Positions 51,931 through 60,561 of a DNA stretch of 64,000 bases are shown here, one piece after another (within the stretch, counting starts at the first letter, position 1; the number at the start of each line of letters is the position of its first letter). A model generated the notes under the pieces. That model was not told the DNA's origin. It saw only the letters and a list, made by a program, of their open reading frames with translations, and ran no database searches. Location: positions 13,518-77,517 of the forward strand of contig CAJUNN010000005.1 in NCBI GenBank assembly GCA_910587955.1, written 5' to 3'. The translations under genes were made by a program, and so were the position numbers. The DNA comes from an uncultured Lachnospiraceae bacterium. GTDB taxonomy: Bacteria > Bacillota > Clostridia > Lachnospirales > Lachnospiraceae.

Positions 51931-52686
51931 TTACTCCTGTACTCCCTTTCGAAACTCATGCGTAAAAGTTTTGTCATACAATTTGGACAATTCATAATCG
52001 TCTCCCAGGAAATCTCCTACCACGGTCAAAGCCGTTTTGCAAATTCCCGCAGCCTTCACCTTGTCTGCAATGTCCCGAAGCGTTCCCCGGACAATTTTCT
52101 GGTCCTCCCAGGTTGCTTTGTAGACCACCGCTGCGGGCGTATCCTCCCGGTATGCCTGCCGCAGGGTGGACGCCAGCTCTTCTATCATCCCCACGCTCAG
52201 AAAAATAATCATGGTAGCCTGATGCCTGGCCAGATCCAGAAGCTTCTCTCCCTCCGGCATAGGGGTCCGCCCCTCCATCCGGGTGAGAATTACCGTCTGG
52301 CTCACGCCCGGCAGGGTGTATTCCTTTTTCAGCACTGCAGCAGCAGCCAGGAAAGAACTGACGCCCGGAATTACTTCGTATGCAATCCCCATACGCTCCA
52401 AGGCGTCCATCTGCTCCCGGTGCGCTCCGTATACGGCCGGATCCCCCGTGTGGACCCGGACCACCTTAAGCCCCTTCTCTTCCCCGTCCTTCATCACCGC
52501 CAGCACCTCTTCCAGATTCATACCGGCGCTGTTGTAAATAACCGCACCCTCCTTGGCGTCTGAAAGTACCTGGGGATTTACAAGAGACCCCGCATAAATA
52601 ATAATATCCGCACTATCGATTAATTTTTTCCCTTTGATGGTCAGAAGCTCCGGATCTCCCGGTCCTGCCCCGATAAATGATACCAT
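51931..52686 (-). CDS. cbiF: Cobalt-precorrin-4 C11-methyltransferase
   Basis: A 251-residue SAM-dependent methyltransferase acting on C11. MVSFIGAGPGDPELLTIKGKKLIDSADIIIYAGSLVNP and VVRVHTGDPAVYGAHREQMDAL, VIPGVSSFLAAAAVLKKEYTLPGVSQTVILTR are the CbiF/CobM pattern. ATG 52686 with GGGAG seven bases upstream is the start; the frame continuing to 52845 only translates the riboswitch. It is the first gene of the operon. Confidence 0.95.
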   Translation of the reverse strand: MVSFIGAGPGDPELLTIKGKKLIDSADIIIYAGSLVNPQVLSDAKEGAVIYNSAGMNLEEVLAVMKDGEEKGLKVVRVHTGDPAVYGAHREQMDALERMGIAYEVIPGVSSFLAAAAVLKKEYTLPGVSQTVILTRMEGRTPMPEGEKLLDLARHQATMIIFLSVGMIEELASTLRQAYREDTPAAVVYKATWEDQKIVRGTLRDIADKVKAAGICKTALTVVGDFLGDDYELSKLYDKTFTHEFRKGVQE

Positions 52687-52718
52687 ATATCCACTCCCTG
52701 CCTTTTTTTCACATAAGT

Positions 52719-52745
52719 AAAGATCCGCACGCAAAGCGGATCTTT
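52719..52745 (-). promoter_or_regulatory. Hairpin of the riboswitch expression platform
   Basis: The perfect 10-pair stem AAAGATCCGC/GCGGATCTTT with a seven-base loop lies between the aptamer and the cbiF ribosome site. No T-run follows, so it may act on translation, or with neighbouring sequence as an anti-terminator. Confidence 0.55.
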
Positions 52746-52790
52746 CCCTCTCTTTATCAGAACCGCTTTCCTCGGAAGCCTGTCTAACCC

Positions 52791-52936
52791 GCACAGAAAG
52801 CAGGTTTCCTGACTTACAGTTCTTTGCTTGGCCGCCCCTTCTCACGCTTCTGGCGCAATGGTTTCTTCGGACCTCACTCCCTGAATACAGTGACCGGATC
52901 GTTTGGGGCTCTCACCCAATTCCCTTTTCTGTGCCT
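52791..52936 (-). promoter_or_regulatory. Cobalamin riboswitch
   Basis: Read on the minus strand: closing helix GCACAGAAA/TTTCTGTGC, then GGGAATTGGGTGAGAGCCCC, CCGGTCACTGTATTC and the B12-box form AAGTCAGGAAACCTGC. These are the aptamer's conserved parts in order. It lies 105 bases above cbiF in the transcript and would shut the operon down when adenosylcobalamin is plentiful. Confidence 0.96.
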
Positions 52937-52987
52937 TTTGGCACACACTTTCTGCTCTTCATAAATTTCTTTTTGATCTTTTTTAAC

Positions 52988-53016
52988 AGTTTAGCATATG
53001 GAAAGCTGTTCGTCAA
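52988..53016 (-). promoter_or_regulatory. Promoter of the cobalamin operon
   Basis: Minus-strand TTGACG, 17-base spacer, TAAACT with an extended TGC. It lies about 45 bases above the aptamer. Confidence 0.7.
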
Positions 53017-53027
53017 ACGTGAGATAA

Positions 53028-53065
53028 GAAAAAATATCTCCAGCCGGACACCCCGGTTGGAGATA
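53028..53065 (-). terminator. Terminator of the DUF6465 gene
   Basis: Minus-strand stem TATCTCCAACCGG / CCGGCTGGAGATA with a five-base loop, followed by TTTTTTC, 27 bases after the stop codon. Confidence 0.88.
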
Positions 53066-53091
53066 CGAAAAATTCTTTTTCTCTTTCAATC

Positions 53092-53505
53092 TTACAGATC
53101 AATCTTTCCGGCGGCCTTGCCGTTCACTACATAGTATGCAGCCGAATCCTCAGGCTTTACATACACGTCCAGGCTCTTCAGGGAAGATGCGCGGTGACCT
53201 TCCGCCACCCAGGCATTTTTCGCCTGTTCTGCAATATCCTCCAACCGGAACTCCTTTCCTGCAAACTGAATATATACGTTCTGGCTCGCCGCTTCCTTTT
53301 CTGCCTTCGTAGTTTTTGTCGTTTTGGGCGCAGCCTTTGCCGCAGCCTTTCTGGGTTCTGCCGTCTTCTTTGCAGGAGCTTTCTCTACCTTTACCGCTTC
53401 TTCCTTCACGGCACTTTCTTTTGCCGGGGCTGTTACGTTCTCTGTTTTAGCAGATACCGCTGCCGCCGTTTTCTTCGGTATCTCCGTTCCCTTCTTAGCA
53501 GTCAT
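53092..53505 (-). CDS. DUF6465 family protein, Lys/Ala-rich
   Basis: A 137-residue protein. Residues 1-75 are a very basic, Lys/Ala/Thr-rich disordered stretch reminiscent of histone-H1-like tails. Residues 80-137 are the compact DUF6465 domain (VYIQFAGKEFRLEDIAEQAKNAW ... LDVYVKPEDSAAYYVVNGKAAGKIDL). This family is widespread in Lachnospiraceae and has no proven function; nucleic-acid binding by the tail is only inferred. AGGAGG six bases before ATG 53505. It has its own promoter and terminator. Confidence 0.82.
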   Translation of the reverse strand: MTAKKGTEIPKKTAAAVSAKTENVTAPAKESAVKEEAVKVEKAPAKKTAEPRKAAAKAAPKTTKTTKAEKEAASQNVYIQFAGKEFRLEDIAEQAKNAWVAEGHRASSLKSLDVYVKPEDSAAYYVVNGKAAGKIDL

Positions 53506-53559
53506 TTTAATCCTCCTCAATACTTCTTCCAAGAAAAGTGAAAAATCACCAACGACTTT

Positions 53560-53588
53560 ATTATAATCCCTTTCCCCTTTTTATGCAA
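53560..53588 (-). promoter_or_regulatory. Promoter of the DUF6465 gene
   Basis: Minus-strand TTGCAT, 17-base spacer, TATAAT, 55 bases above the start codon. Confidence 0.7.
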
Positions 53589-53665
53589 CGAAGCCGGAAT
53601 ATTTCTCCAAATCCATCAATTTTCCCCAGTATTTCCACTGTTTTCCGGAAAAGCGCCTATATATG

Positions 53666-53692
53666 AAAAAAACTCCGTCCGGCCCGCCGGGT
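53666..53692 (-). terminator. Possible terminator of the serine gene block
   Basis: A short GC-rich hairpin (CCGG core) followed on the minus strand by seven Ts, 65 bases after the DUF1015 stop. The stem is short. Confidence 0.45.
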
Positions 53693-53757
53693 AAAAATCA
53701 CGAAAGAAGGCTCTTTTAAGAAGGCTGTCGTAAGCGAAAGCACAACAGAGCAGATAC

Positions 53758-54993
53758 CTATGTTAACATATGAATAAAAAGACCGCTGCGCAGTTTGGGC
53801 TCAAACCAGGTGGATTTCGGCGGCATCAGCCGTCCGGCGTCTGCAACGGCAAACAATTCTCCGATAGAGGTGGGATACATGGCAAAGGCTGCCTCCATAT
53901 CCGTATGTACCCGGCGCTCCAGCTCTTCAAGGCCCCGGATGCCTCCCACGAAATCCACGCGCCGGTCGGTTCTGGGATCCCCGATGCCCAGAACCGGATG
54001 AAGCAGTTCTCTTTGAAGAACGGACACATCCAGTCCCTCCACCGGATCGCCGTCTGCATATTCCGGTTTTATGGTCAGAAGATACCAGCCCGTTTTCATA
54101 CACAGGGAAATTTCTCCCTTTTTCCCGGGATGCCGGGGACCGGACAAAGGTTCCGTAATAAAGACCTTTCTCACCTGCTCCAGAAATTCTTCCTGGCTTA
54201 AGCCGTTCAGATCCCGCACCACCCGGTTGTAATCCATAATCATCAATTCATCGTCCGGGAAAAGCACCGAGAGAAAGTAATTAAATTCTTCCTCCCCCGT
54301 ATATGCCGGATGAGCGGCTCTGCGCATGGTTCCCACCCGGACTGCGGAAGCTGCCCGGTGATGTCCATCCGCAATGTACAGGGAATCCATGCCGGCAAAA
54401 GCATTCCGGATCTCTTCCACAGTCCCAGCCTCCTCTATCCGCCAGCCCCGGTGGCCGATTCCGTCCTCCGAAACAAAGGAAAACATCGGCGTCTTTTCTT
54501 TCTCCCGGGACAGGATCTTGCGGAGCACCGGATGGCTCCGGTAAGCCAAAAAGATAGGGCCCGTCTGAGCATCGCAGGCATCCACATGCCGGACCCGGTC
54601 TTCCTCCTTCTCCCGCCTGGTATTCTCATGCTTTTTAATACGGTTTTCCAGGTAATCATCCACGGAAGCACAGGCCACGATTCCCGTCTGGCTGCGGCCG
54701 TCCATGGTCAGTTCATACAGATAATAAGCATTTCCCTCATCACGGACAAAGGACCCATCCGTCTTCATTTCCTCCAAAAGTTCCCGTGCTTTCCCGTAAA
54801 CCGGATCCCCGTACATATCTGCATCGGCGGGGAACTGGGTCTCCGGCCGGTCAATCCGCAGAAAGGAACGGGGATGTCCCGCCACCGCCTCTCTGGCCTC
54901 CGCCCGGCTGTACACATCGTAAGGCAGCGCCGCAATTTCCGGCTCTCTTCCCGGAGCCGGCCGTAGGGCTGCGAAAGGTCTAACGTCAGCCAT
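53758..54993 (-). CDS. DUF1015 family protein
   Basis: A 411-residue protein of DUF1015 (HTH-like SpoOJ/ParB-related in older names). MADVRPFAALRPAPGREPEIAALPYDVYSRAEAREAVAGHPRSFLRIDRPE and SLYIADGHHRAASAV, with its conserved Asp-Gly-His-His, are typical. The family has no firmly established biochemical role, but in many bacteria and archaea the gene travels with serA and serC, as here, so a role in serine or phosphoserine metabolism is likely. It starts on the base where serA stops. Confidence 0.9.
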   Translation of the reverse strand: MADVRPFAALRPAPGREPEIAALPYDVYSRAEAREAVAGHPRSFLRIDRPETQFPADADMYGDPVYGKARELLEEMKTDGSFVRDEGNAYYLYELTMDGRSQTGIVACASVDDYLENRIKKHENTRREKEEDRVRHVDACDAQTGPIFLAYRSHPVLRKILSREKEKTPMFSFVSEDGIGHRGWRIEEAGTVEEIRNAFAGMDSLYIADGHHRAASAVRVGTMRRAAHPAYTGEEEFNYFLSVLFPDDELMIMDYNRVVRDLNGLSQEEFLEQVRKVFITEPLSGPRHPGKKGEISLCMKTGWYLLTIKPEYADGDPVEGLDVSVLQRELLHPVLGIGDPRTDRRVDFVGGIRGLEELERRVHTDMEAAFAMYPTSIGELFAVADAGRLMPPKSTWFEPKLRSGLFIHMLT

Positions 54994-56156
54994 CAGCAGA
55001 TCACCCGCACTTTCAAAACCCCCGGAAGCGCCTCCAGCTTGCGGATCAGCTCCGGACTTACCCGGTTTTCCAGATCAAACATGGAATAGGCATAATCCCC
55101 CCGGCTCTTGTTGGTCATATTTCCGATGTTGTGGTTTTCCTCACCCAGAATCACCGTAAATTTATTCAGCATATTTTTCACATTCTTATGACAGATGGCA
55201 ATCCGGGCAGGATAGCTGGGCACTCCCATATCGCAGTCCGGATAGTTCACGGAATTTTTAATGTTTCCGTGTTCCAGATAGCAGCGCACCTCTTTGACTG
55301 CCATGCGGGCGCAGTTTTCCTCCGCCTCTTCCGTAGAGGCTCCCAGATGGGGAATTACAATGGTTCCCTTGGCCCCTGCCGTCACCGGATTGGGGAAATC
55401 CGTCACATAGCGCTTCACCTTTCCGGTACGCAGAGCCATTACCATAGCATCCTCATCCACCAGCAGATCCCTGGCAAAATTCAGGACCACCACGCCTTCT
55501 TTCATGCGGTTGATGGCATCCTGATTCAGCATTTTCTTTGTGCTCTCTAAAAGCGGCACATGGATGGTAATATAATCGCACTCCCGGTAAATATCATCCA
55601 CGTTGGTAATATGCCGGATATTTCTGGAAAGATTCCAGGCTGCCTCCACGGAAATGTAGGGGTCATATCCCAGCACCTCCATGCCCAGGTGGGTAGCCGT
55701 GTTGGCCACCTGGACGCCGATGGCTCCAAGGCCGATGATACCCAGCTTCTTTCCCTGGATCTCATGGCCCGCAAACTGCTTCTTCTGCTTCTCGGAAAGC
55801 TTTGCAATCTCCTCGTTCTGCCGCTCGGACTGGACCCAGTTCACGCCTCCTATAATATCCCTGGATGCCATCAGAAGTCCGGCGATTACCAGCTCCTTCA
55901 CGCCGTTTGCATTGGCTCCCGGAGTATTGAACACTACAATCCCCTGCTCCGCACACTTTCCCAGGGGAATGTTGTTGACTCCGGCTCCCGCCCGGGCAAT
56001 GGTATGTAAATTCTTCGGCAGCTCCATATCGTGCATGGCTGCACTGCGGACCAGGAGCGCATCGGCCTCCTCCAGCTCTTCCACCTGGACATACTCCCTG
56101 GTAAAGTGATCCAGGCCGAACTTTGCGATTGGATTCAGGCATTTGTATTTATACAT
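54993..56156 (-). CDS. serA: D-3-phosphoglycerate dehydrogenase
   Basis: A 387-residue SerA of the short clostridial type, catalysing the first step of serine synthesis. The Rossmann motif is GKKLGIIGLGAIGVQVANTA. TIARAGAGVNNIPLGKCAEQGIVVFNTPGANANGVKE holds the catalytic arginine region and PHLGASTEEAEENCARMAV the catalytic histidine. An ACT domain ends the protein (SMFDLENRVSPELIRKLEALPGVLKVRVIC), allowing serine feedback. ATG 56156 overlaps the serC end by eight bases. Confidence 0.94.
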   Translation of the reverse strand: MYKYKCLNPIAKFGLDHFTREYVQVEELEEADALLVRSAAMHDMELPKNLHTIARAGAGVNNIPLGKCAEQGIVVFNTPGANANGVKELVIAGLLMASRDIIGGVNWVQSERQNEEIAKLSEKQKKQFAGHEIQGKKLGIIGLGAIGVQVANTATHLGMEVLGYDPYISVEAAWNLSRNIRHITNVDDIYRECDYITIHVPLLESTKKMLNQDAINRMKEGVVVLNFARDLLVDEDAMVMALRTGKVKRYVTDFPNPVTAGAKGTIVIPHLGASTEEAEENCARMAVKEVRCYLEHGNIKNSVNYPDCDMGVPSYPARIAICHKNVKNMLNKFTVILGEENHNIGNMTNKSRGDYAYSMFDLENRVSPELIRKLEALPGVLKVRVIC

Positions 56157-57240
56157 GGGCTTTCTTTTCCTCCTCAAATTTTCTCATAAACTCCACAAGG
56201 GCCGAAACGCCCTCCCTCGGCATGGCGTTGTAAATGCTTGCCCGCATGCCGCCCACACTCCGGTGGCCTTTCAGATTGACAAGACCGGCTTCCGCAGCCG
56301 CCTTCACAAATTCCGCATCTGTCTGGGCATCTCCCGTTACAAAGGGCACGTTCATCCAGGAACGGTCTTCCTTTCTTACCGTTCCCCGGAACAGCCTGCT
56401 CTCATCCAGGAAATTATAGAGGAGAGACGCCTTTTCCTCGTTGCGGGCTTTCATGGCCTCCAGGCCTCCCATTCTCTGAATCCACTTAAATACCTTGCCG
56501 CACATATAGATGCAGTAGGCGTTGGGCGTATTGTAAAGGGAATTGGCATCTGCATGGATTTTGTACTTCATATAGGTAGGAGTTCCCGGCAGGGTATCCT
56601 CTGTGATCAGATCTTCCCGGATAATTGCAATCACCATGCCGGCCGGGCCGATATTCTTCTGCACGCCTCCATAAATAAGGCCGTATTTCTCCACATCCAT
56701 GGGTTCTGAGAGAAAGCAGGAAGATACATCGGACACAAGAAGCTTTCCTTTGGTATTGGGAAGGGTGTGAAACTTGGTCCCGTAGATGGTATTGTTCTCG
56801 CAGATGTATACATAGTCTGCATCGGGGCTGATATCCAGATCCGAACAGTCCGGGATATAGGAAAAGGTTTCGTCCTCAGAGGAAGCAATTTTATTGGCCT
56901 TCCCGTAAATCTGCGCCTCTTTCCAGGCTTTTTTCGCCCACTGTCCCGTGACAATGTAATCTGCTGTCCGGTTCTTCATCAGATTCATGGGGATCATGGC
57001 AAACTGCAAATGGGCTCCCCCCTGCAGAAACAGCACTTTATAATGGGCCGGAATGTGCAGCAGATCCCGGATATCCTGCTCCGCTTCGTTTAAAATATCC
57101 TCAAACACTTTGGAGCGGTGGGACATCTCCATCACGGACATCCCCGTTCCCCGGTAATCCAGCATCTCCTTTGCAGCTTCGTTTAATACCTCCTCCGGCA
57201 GTACCGCCGGGCCTGCCGAAAAATTATATACGCGCTTCAT
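56149..57240 (-). CDS. serC: Phosphoserine aminotransferase
   Basis: A 363-residue PLP enzyme that turns 3-phosphohydroxypyruvate into phosphoserine. VYNFSAGPAVLPEEVLNEAAKEMLDYRGTGMSVMEMSHRSK at the start, the PLP lysine in YGGVQKNIGPAG, and HRSVGGMRASIYNAMP near the end are canonical. The ribosome site AGGAGG belongs to the last of three hairpin repeats upstream. serC-serA-DUF1015 form one tightly packed operon. Confidence 0.97.
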   Translation of the reverse strand: MKRVYNFSAGPAVLPEEVLNEAAKEMLDYRGTGMSVMEMSHRSKVFEDILNEAEQDIRDLLHIPAHYKVLFLQGGAHLQFAMIPMNLMKNRTADYIVTGQWAKKAWKEAQIYGKANKIASSEDETFSYIPDCSDLDISPDADYVYICENNTIYGTKFHTLPNTKGKLLVSDVSSCFLSEPMDVEKYGLIYGGVQKNIGPAGMVIAIIREDLITEDTLPGTPTYMKYKIHADANSLYNTPNAYCIYMCGKVFKWIQRMGGLEAMKARNEEKASLLYNFLDESRLFRGTVRKEDRSWMNVPFVTGDAQTDAEFVKAAAEAGLVNLKGHRSVGGMRASIYNAMPREGVSALVEFMRKFEEEKKAHV

Positions 57241-57252
57241 ACTATTGGGTCC

Positions 57253-57598
57253 TCCTATTCCAGTTCCGCAGAAATCCCTTCAGCACCCTTCCTGTAGAAA
57301 GACTTCCGGCCGCGCTGCGTCCGTAATTCTTTCTGGGCGCTGCTTGGATTTCTGCTGTTTTTGATTCCAGTTCCGCAGAAATCCCTTCCAACACCCTTCC
57401 TATAGAAGAATTTACAGCCGCCAGGCGCCTGCAAATCCTTCTGGGCGTTGTACGGGTTTCTGCTGTTTTTTTGATTCTAATTCCCAGTTCCGCAGAAATC
57501 CCTTCAGCACCCTTCCTGTAGAAAGACTTCCGGCCGCGCTGCGTCCGTAATTCTTTCCGGGCGCTGCTTGGATTTCTGCTGTTTTTGATTCCAGTTAA
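57253..57598 (-). repeat. Three tandem intergenic hairpin repeats upstream of serC
   Basis: Three units of about 115 bases, separated by GGAACTGGAATCAAAAACAGCAG-type boxes, fill the gap 57241-57652. Units 1 and 3 are nearly identical; unit 2 has a different stem (AGAAGGATTTGCAGGCGCC with AATTTACAGCCGCC). Each has outer arms GCAGAAATCCAAGCAGCGCCC / GGGTGCTGAAGGGATTTCTGC and inner arms AGAAAGAATTACGGACGCAGC / GCGGCCGGAAGTCTTTCT. The last box ends in the serC AGGAGG. No gene is present in this gap. Confidence 0.88.
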
Positions 57599-57652
57599 TG
57601 CACTTTATTTTACAGAATCGTTAAAAACATGTCAATGTAAAAAAGCAACAAA

Positions 57653-59089
57653 TCAGTCCCCGGAAACAACCTTTTTTTGCATTTCCTGATATTCCTTCCG
57701 GCGAAGTTCCTGTCCGACCATCACAAGGGCTGCCAAGCCTGCGGATGCGTCCGCCACAGGGCCGGCATACATGATGCCGTCCATGCCCATCCACCGGGGA
57801 AGAAGCAGAAGCAAGGGCAGAAGAAAGAGAATCTGTCTGGTGAGGGACAGGAACGTGCCGCGCTTCGGCTTTCCGATGGAGGTAAAAAAGTTGGAACTGA
57901 TGGGCTGCAGGAAATTGATAAACGTGCAGAACAAGTAAATGTGAAAGTAGCGCACGGCAAACATGTAGTATTCCTCGGACCCGTTCCCGAAGATGGAAAT
58001 AATCTGCCGCGGAGCGAACTGGAACAGGCAGAAAGCAGACAGGGCAATGAAAAAGCCGCAGGCCACGGCAGACCGATAAGCCTCCCGCACCCTCCGGTAC
58101 TGTCTGGCCCCGTAATTGAAGCTGGTAATGGGCTGCAGTCCCTGAGAAATGCCGATAATGAAAGACAGAAACACCTGGTTCACCTTTGTAATAATGCCTG
58201 CGCAGGCAATGGGAATGGCTTCCCCATAGGCAGAGACGGAACCGTAATATTTCAAAGATTTGTTCATTACAATCTGCACCAGCATCATCGCCACCTGATT
58301 GCTGAACGGCGCGGTTCCCAGAGACATGATACGCACCACAATCTCTCGGCGGATCTTCAGATGCTCCCTCAAAATGGTCACTGTACGGCAGCGGCGCAGA
58401 AAATACACTGTCATTACGGCGGAAATTATCTGTCCCGCGATGGTTGCAGCCGCGGCCCCTGCCATTCCCATCCGAAAGCCGAAGACGAAAAGCGCATCCA
58501 GGACCACATTGATAAGGGCTCCTGCCAGATTGCAGAGCATACTGATTTTCGGGCGCCCGTCCGCCCGGATGAGATGCCCTCCCCCGGTAGTCAAAATCAA
58601 AAAAGGAAATCCCAAGGCCGCAATCCCGGTATACGTCTTGGCATAATTAAGCACATTGTCAGGGGAACCGAAAAAGCGAAGCAGGGGTTCCAGAAATACC
58701 AAGGTCACGGTACAGAGAACCACACCGCAGCCAAAGAGCATAACGGCGGCGTTTCCCAGATAGGAGACAGCCTTCCCCGGTTCGCCCCTGCCCATGGAAA
58801 TATTAAACGCGGAGGCGCCTCCGATGCCGAACAGCAGCGCCATCGCCACGCAGGAAATGGACAGGGGAAAGGAAATATTCGTGGCCGCATTTCCCAGCTC
58901 CCCGATGCTGCGGCCGATAAAAAACTGATCTACAATGTTGTACAAAGAGCCCACCAGCATAGCAACGATGCTGGGGACCGCAAACTGAAGCAGCAGTCCC
59001 CGGACCGGCTCCGTTCCCAGAGGGTTTTGGAGCAGTTCTGCTCCCCCCGTTCCGGGGACAGCCGTTTTTTCTTTTGTCTCTTCTCTCAT
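57653..59089 (-). CDS. MATE-family efflux transporter
   Basis: A 478-residue multidrug/toxin extrusion-type transporter with about 12 transmembrane helices in two similar halves (first begins LLLQFAVPSIVAMLVGSLYNIVDQFFIGRSIGELGNAATNISFPL). The two-fold repeat, GIGGASAFNISMGRG and FNYGARQYRRVREAYR are usual for MATE proteins, which export cationic compounds with sodium or proton exchange. The substrate is unknown. It lies 20 bases after the L,D-transpeptidase. Confidence 0.92.
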   Translation of the reverse strand: MREETKEKTAVPGTGGAELLQNPLGTEPVRGLLLQFAVPSIVAMLVGSLYNIVDQFFIGRSIGELGNAATNISFPLSISCVAMALLFGIGGASAFNISMGRGEPGKAVSYLGNAAVMLFGCGVVLCTVTLVFLEPLLRFFGSPDNVLNYAKTYTGIAALGFPFLILTTGGGHLIRADGRPKISMLCNLAGALINVVLDALFVFGFRMGMAGAAAATIAGQIISAVMTVYFLRRCRTVTILREHLKIRREIVVRIMSLGTAPFSNQVAMMLVQIVMNKSLKYYGSVSAYGEAIPIACAGIITKVNQVFLSFIIGISQGLQPITSFNYGARQYRRVREAYRSAVACGFFIALSAFCLFQFAPRQIISIFGNGSEEYYMFAVRYFHIYLFCTFINFLQPISSNFFTSIGKPKRGTFLSLTRQILFLLPLLLLLPRWMGMDGIMYAGPVADASAGLAALVMVGQELRRKEYQEMQKKVVSGD

Positions 59090-59109
59090 CCCGATTTACT
59101 CCAGCTTCG

Positions 59110-60468
59110 TCAATAGTAAAGAATCACCGGCGTCCCGGCGTCTACGGTTTCAAACACTGTCTTTGCGGCCTCCGGCGGCGTATTTACGCAGCCGTGGGAA
59201 CCGTCCGTCTGGTAAATCTCCCCGCCGAATTTCCTGCGCCAGGACGCGTCGTGAATTCCGCATCCCCCGTAGAAAGGCATCCAGTATTTCACCGGAGTGG
59301 CATACCCGGGTCCCCGCAGTACGGCATTGCGGGCCTTGTACTGGATGGATGCCACCACCGCCGGAGTCCCCCGGTTTCTACGCATATCGCCCGTCACCAC
59401 ATCCGTGTCAACGACGGCTTTCCCGTCTTTATACACCCACATGCGCTGGGCACCCATATCTACTTCCACGTAGGTATCTCCGATATCGTAATTGCTGCTC
59501 CAGGCATTTCCTGTGTGCAGATAAGCAGGTTCCTTCTCCAGAACAGCTCCCGCCTCCACATGCTCCAGAAGAGCCAGGCTCTCCGTCTCCTGATCAATCT
59601 GCCAGCCGAAATTTCCGCCCTTCACTGTAATGATTCCCCGCAGGGTACTCTTAAATTTGCGCTCTTGGCCGTAGGTATCCCTTTTTCCCGCCAGTTCCTC
59701 CACCCAGGCGGCCACCGCCTCCGGATTCAGGGATGCCTCCAGTCCATCCAGGGTTACAAAACCGGCAAGAGCCTTCGAATCTACCTGCTCACTCTCCGGG
59801 CCGAACACATACGTCACCTGCGCTCCAAGCCAGCGGTCAAGCTTCCGGGAAAGCTCTGCAATCTCCGGGGAATCCGCAGTCACGGCAGGCGGCGCATAAC
59901 ATCCGCTCTCTTCCAGATTCAAAAAGGAGCGCTGATTGGAAACCGCGCTTCGGATCTGCTCTTCCAGCATTTGGGCGTCCACCTGGGTTCCGCAGACTTC
60001 CGGGTGAATCTGATACCCATCTTCTGTCATCTCAATCCAGGCATTTTGGGATTTCTGCCCGCCGTCCAGACATGCCAGCTCCCCCACCGCCTGACGGAAG
60101 GCTTCTTCCTCAAACCGGGTACCCGCAACAATCTGGTACAAGTCGATCCTCCAGAACATTCTGGGCCACAGAAATCCGTTCTGCATCCGTTTTACTTTGC
60201 GGACTGCATCTGTCTCATAGTATGAAACTCCCATCTCCTTGGGATCCAGAACCGAAAGCTTCCCGCTTTTCTCCTCCAGCTCCAGGGTATAGCTTTGCGC
60301 CTGCCGCAGGACCAGACGGCTGGCCTGGGCCACCGTAAAAAAATCGGCATTTTCCCCGTTAATGACCGTTCCCGGAAAGAAATGCTCCATAAAGTAGACG
60401 GAAATACCGATGTATACCGACAGCACTCCCATAAGAACCCACAGATACCACCGCATCCGCTTTAACAT
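59110..60468 (-). CDS. L,D-transpeptidase with peptidoglycan-binding domain
   Basis: A 452-residue cell-wall enzyme anchored by one N-terminal membrane helix (about residues 7-29). A PG_binding_4-type domain covers roughly residues 50-320, and a YkuD catalytic domain the C-terminus, with IHDASWRRKFGG and the nucleophile in TDGSHGCVNTPPEAAKTVF. It would form 3-3 peptidoglycan cross-links or attach proteins on the outer face. Such YkuD proteins with the PG_binding_4 domain are frequent in clostridia. It precedes MATE by 20 bases and follows ilvB by 93. Confidence 0.93.
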   Translation of the reverse strand: MLKRMRWYLWVLMGVLSVYIGISVYFMEHFFPGTVINGENADFFTVAQASRLVLRQAQSYTLELEEKSGKLSVLDPKEMGVSYYETDAVRKVKRMQNGFLWPRMFWRIDLYQIVAGTRFEEEAFRQAVGELACLDGGQKSQNAWIEMTEDGYQIHPEVCGTQVDAQMLEEQIRSAVSNQRSFLNLEESGCYAPPAVTADSPEIAELSRKLDRWLGAQVTYVFGPESEQVDSKALAGFVTLDGLEASLNPEAVAAWVEELAGKRDTYGQERKFKSTLRGIITVKGGNFGWQIDQETESLALLEHVEAGAVLEKEPAYLHTGNAWSSNYDIGDTYVEVDMGAQRMWVYKDGKAVVDTDVVTGDMRRNRGTPAVVASIQYKARNAVLRGPGYATPVKYWMPFYGGCGIHDASWRRKFGGEIYQTDGSHGCVNTPPEAAKTVFETVDAGTPVILYY

Positions 60469-60561
60469 GCTCCGCCGCTCCCCCTCAAAACATATTGCGA
60501 TCGAACCGGGCGCCGCAAATGCCGTACCGTAATTTCCGGCTTTTGGACGCCCGTATCTTTC

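Noticed and set aside
52687..52845. N-terminal extension of cbiF
   Set aside because: It lies in the leader between the riboswitch and the true start, including part of the aptamer.
57241..57652. T-box or other amino acid riboswitch before serC
   Set aside because: The gap is filled by three copies of the hairpin repeat; no T-box sequence AGGGTGGNACCGCG or specifier loop is present.
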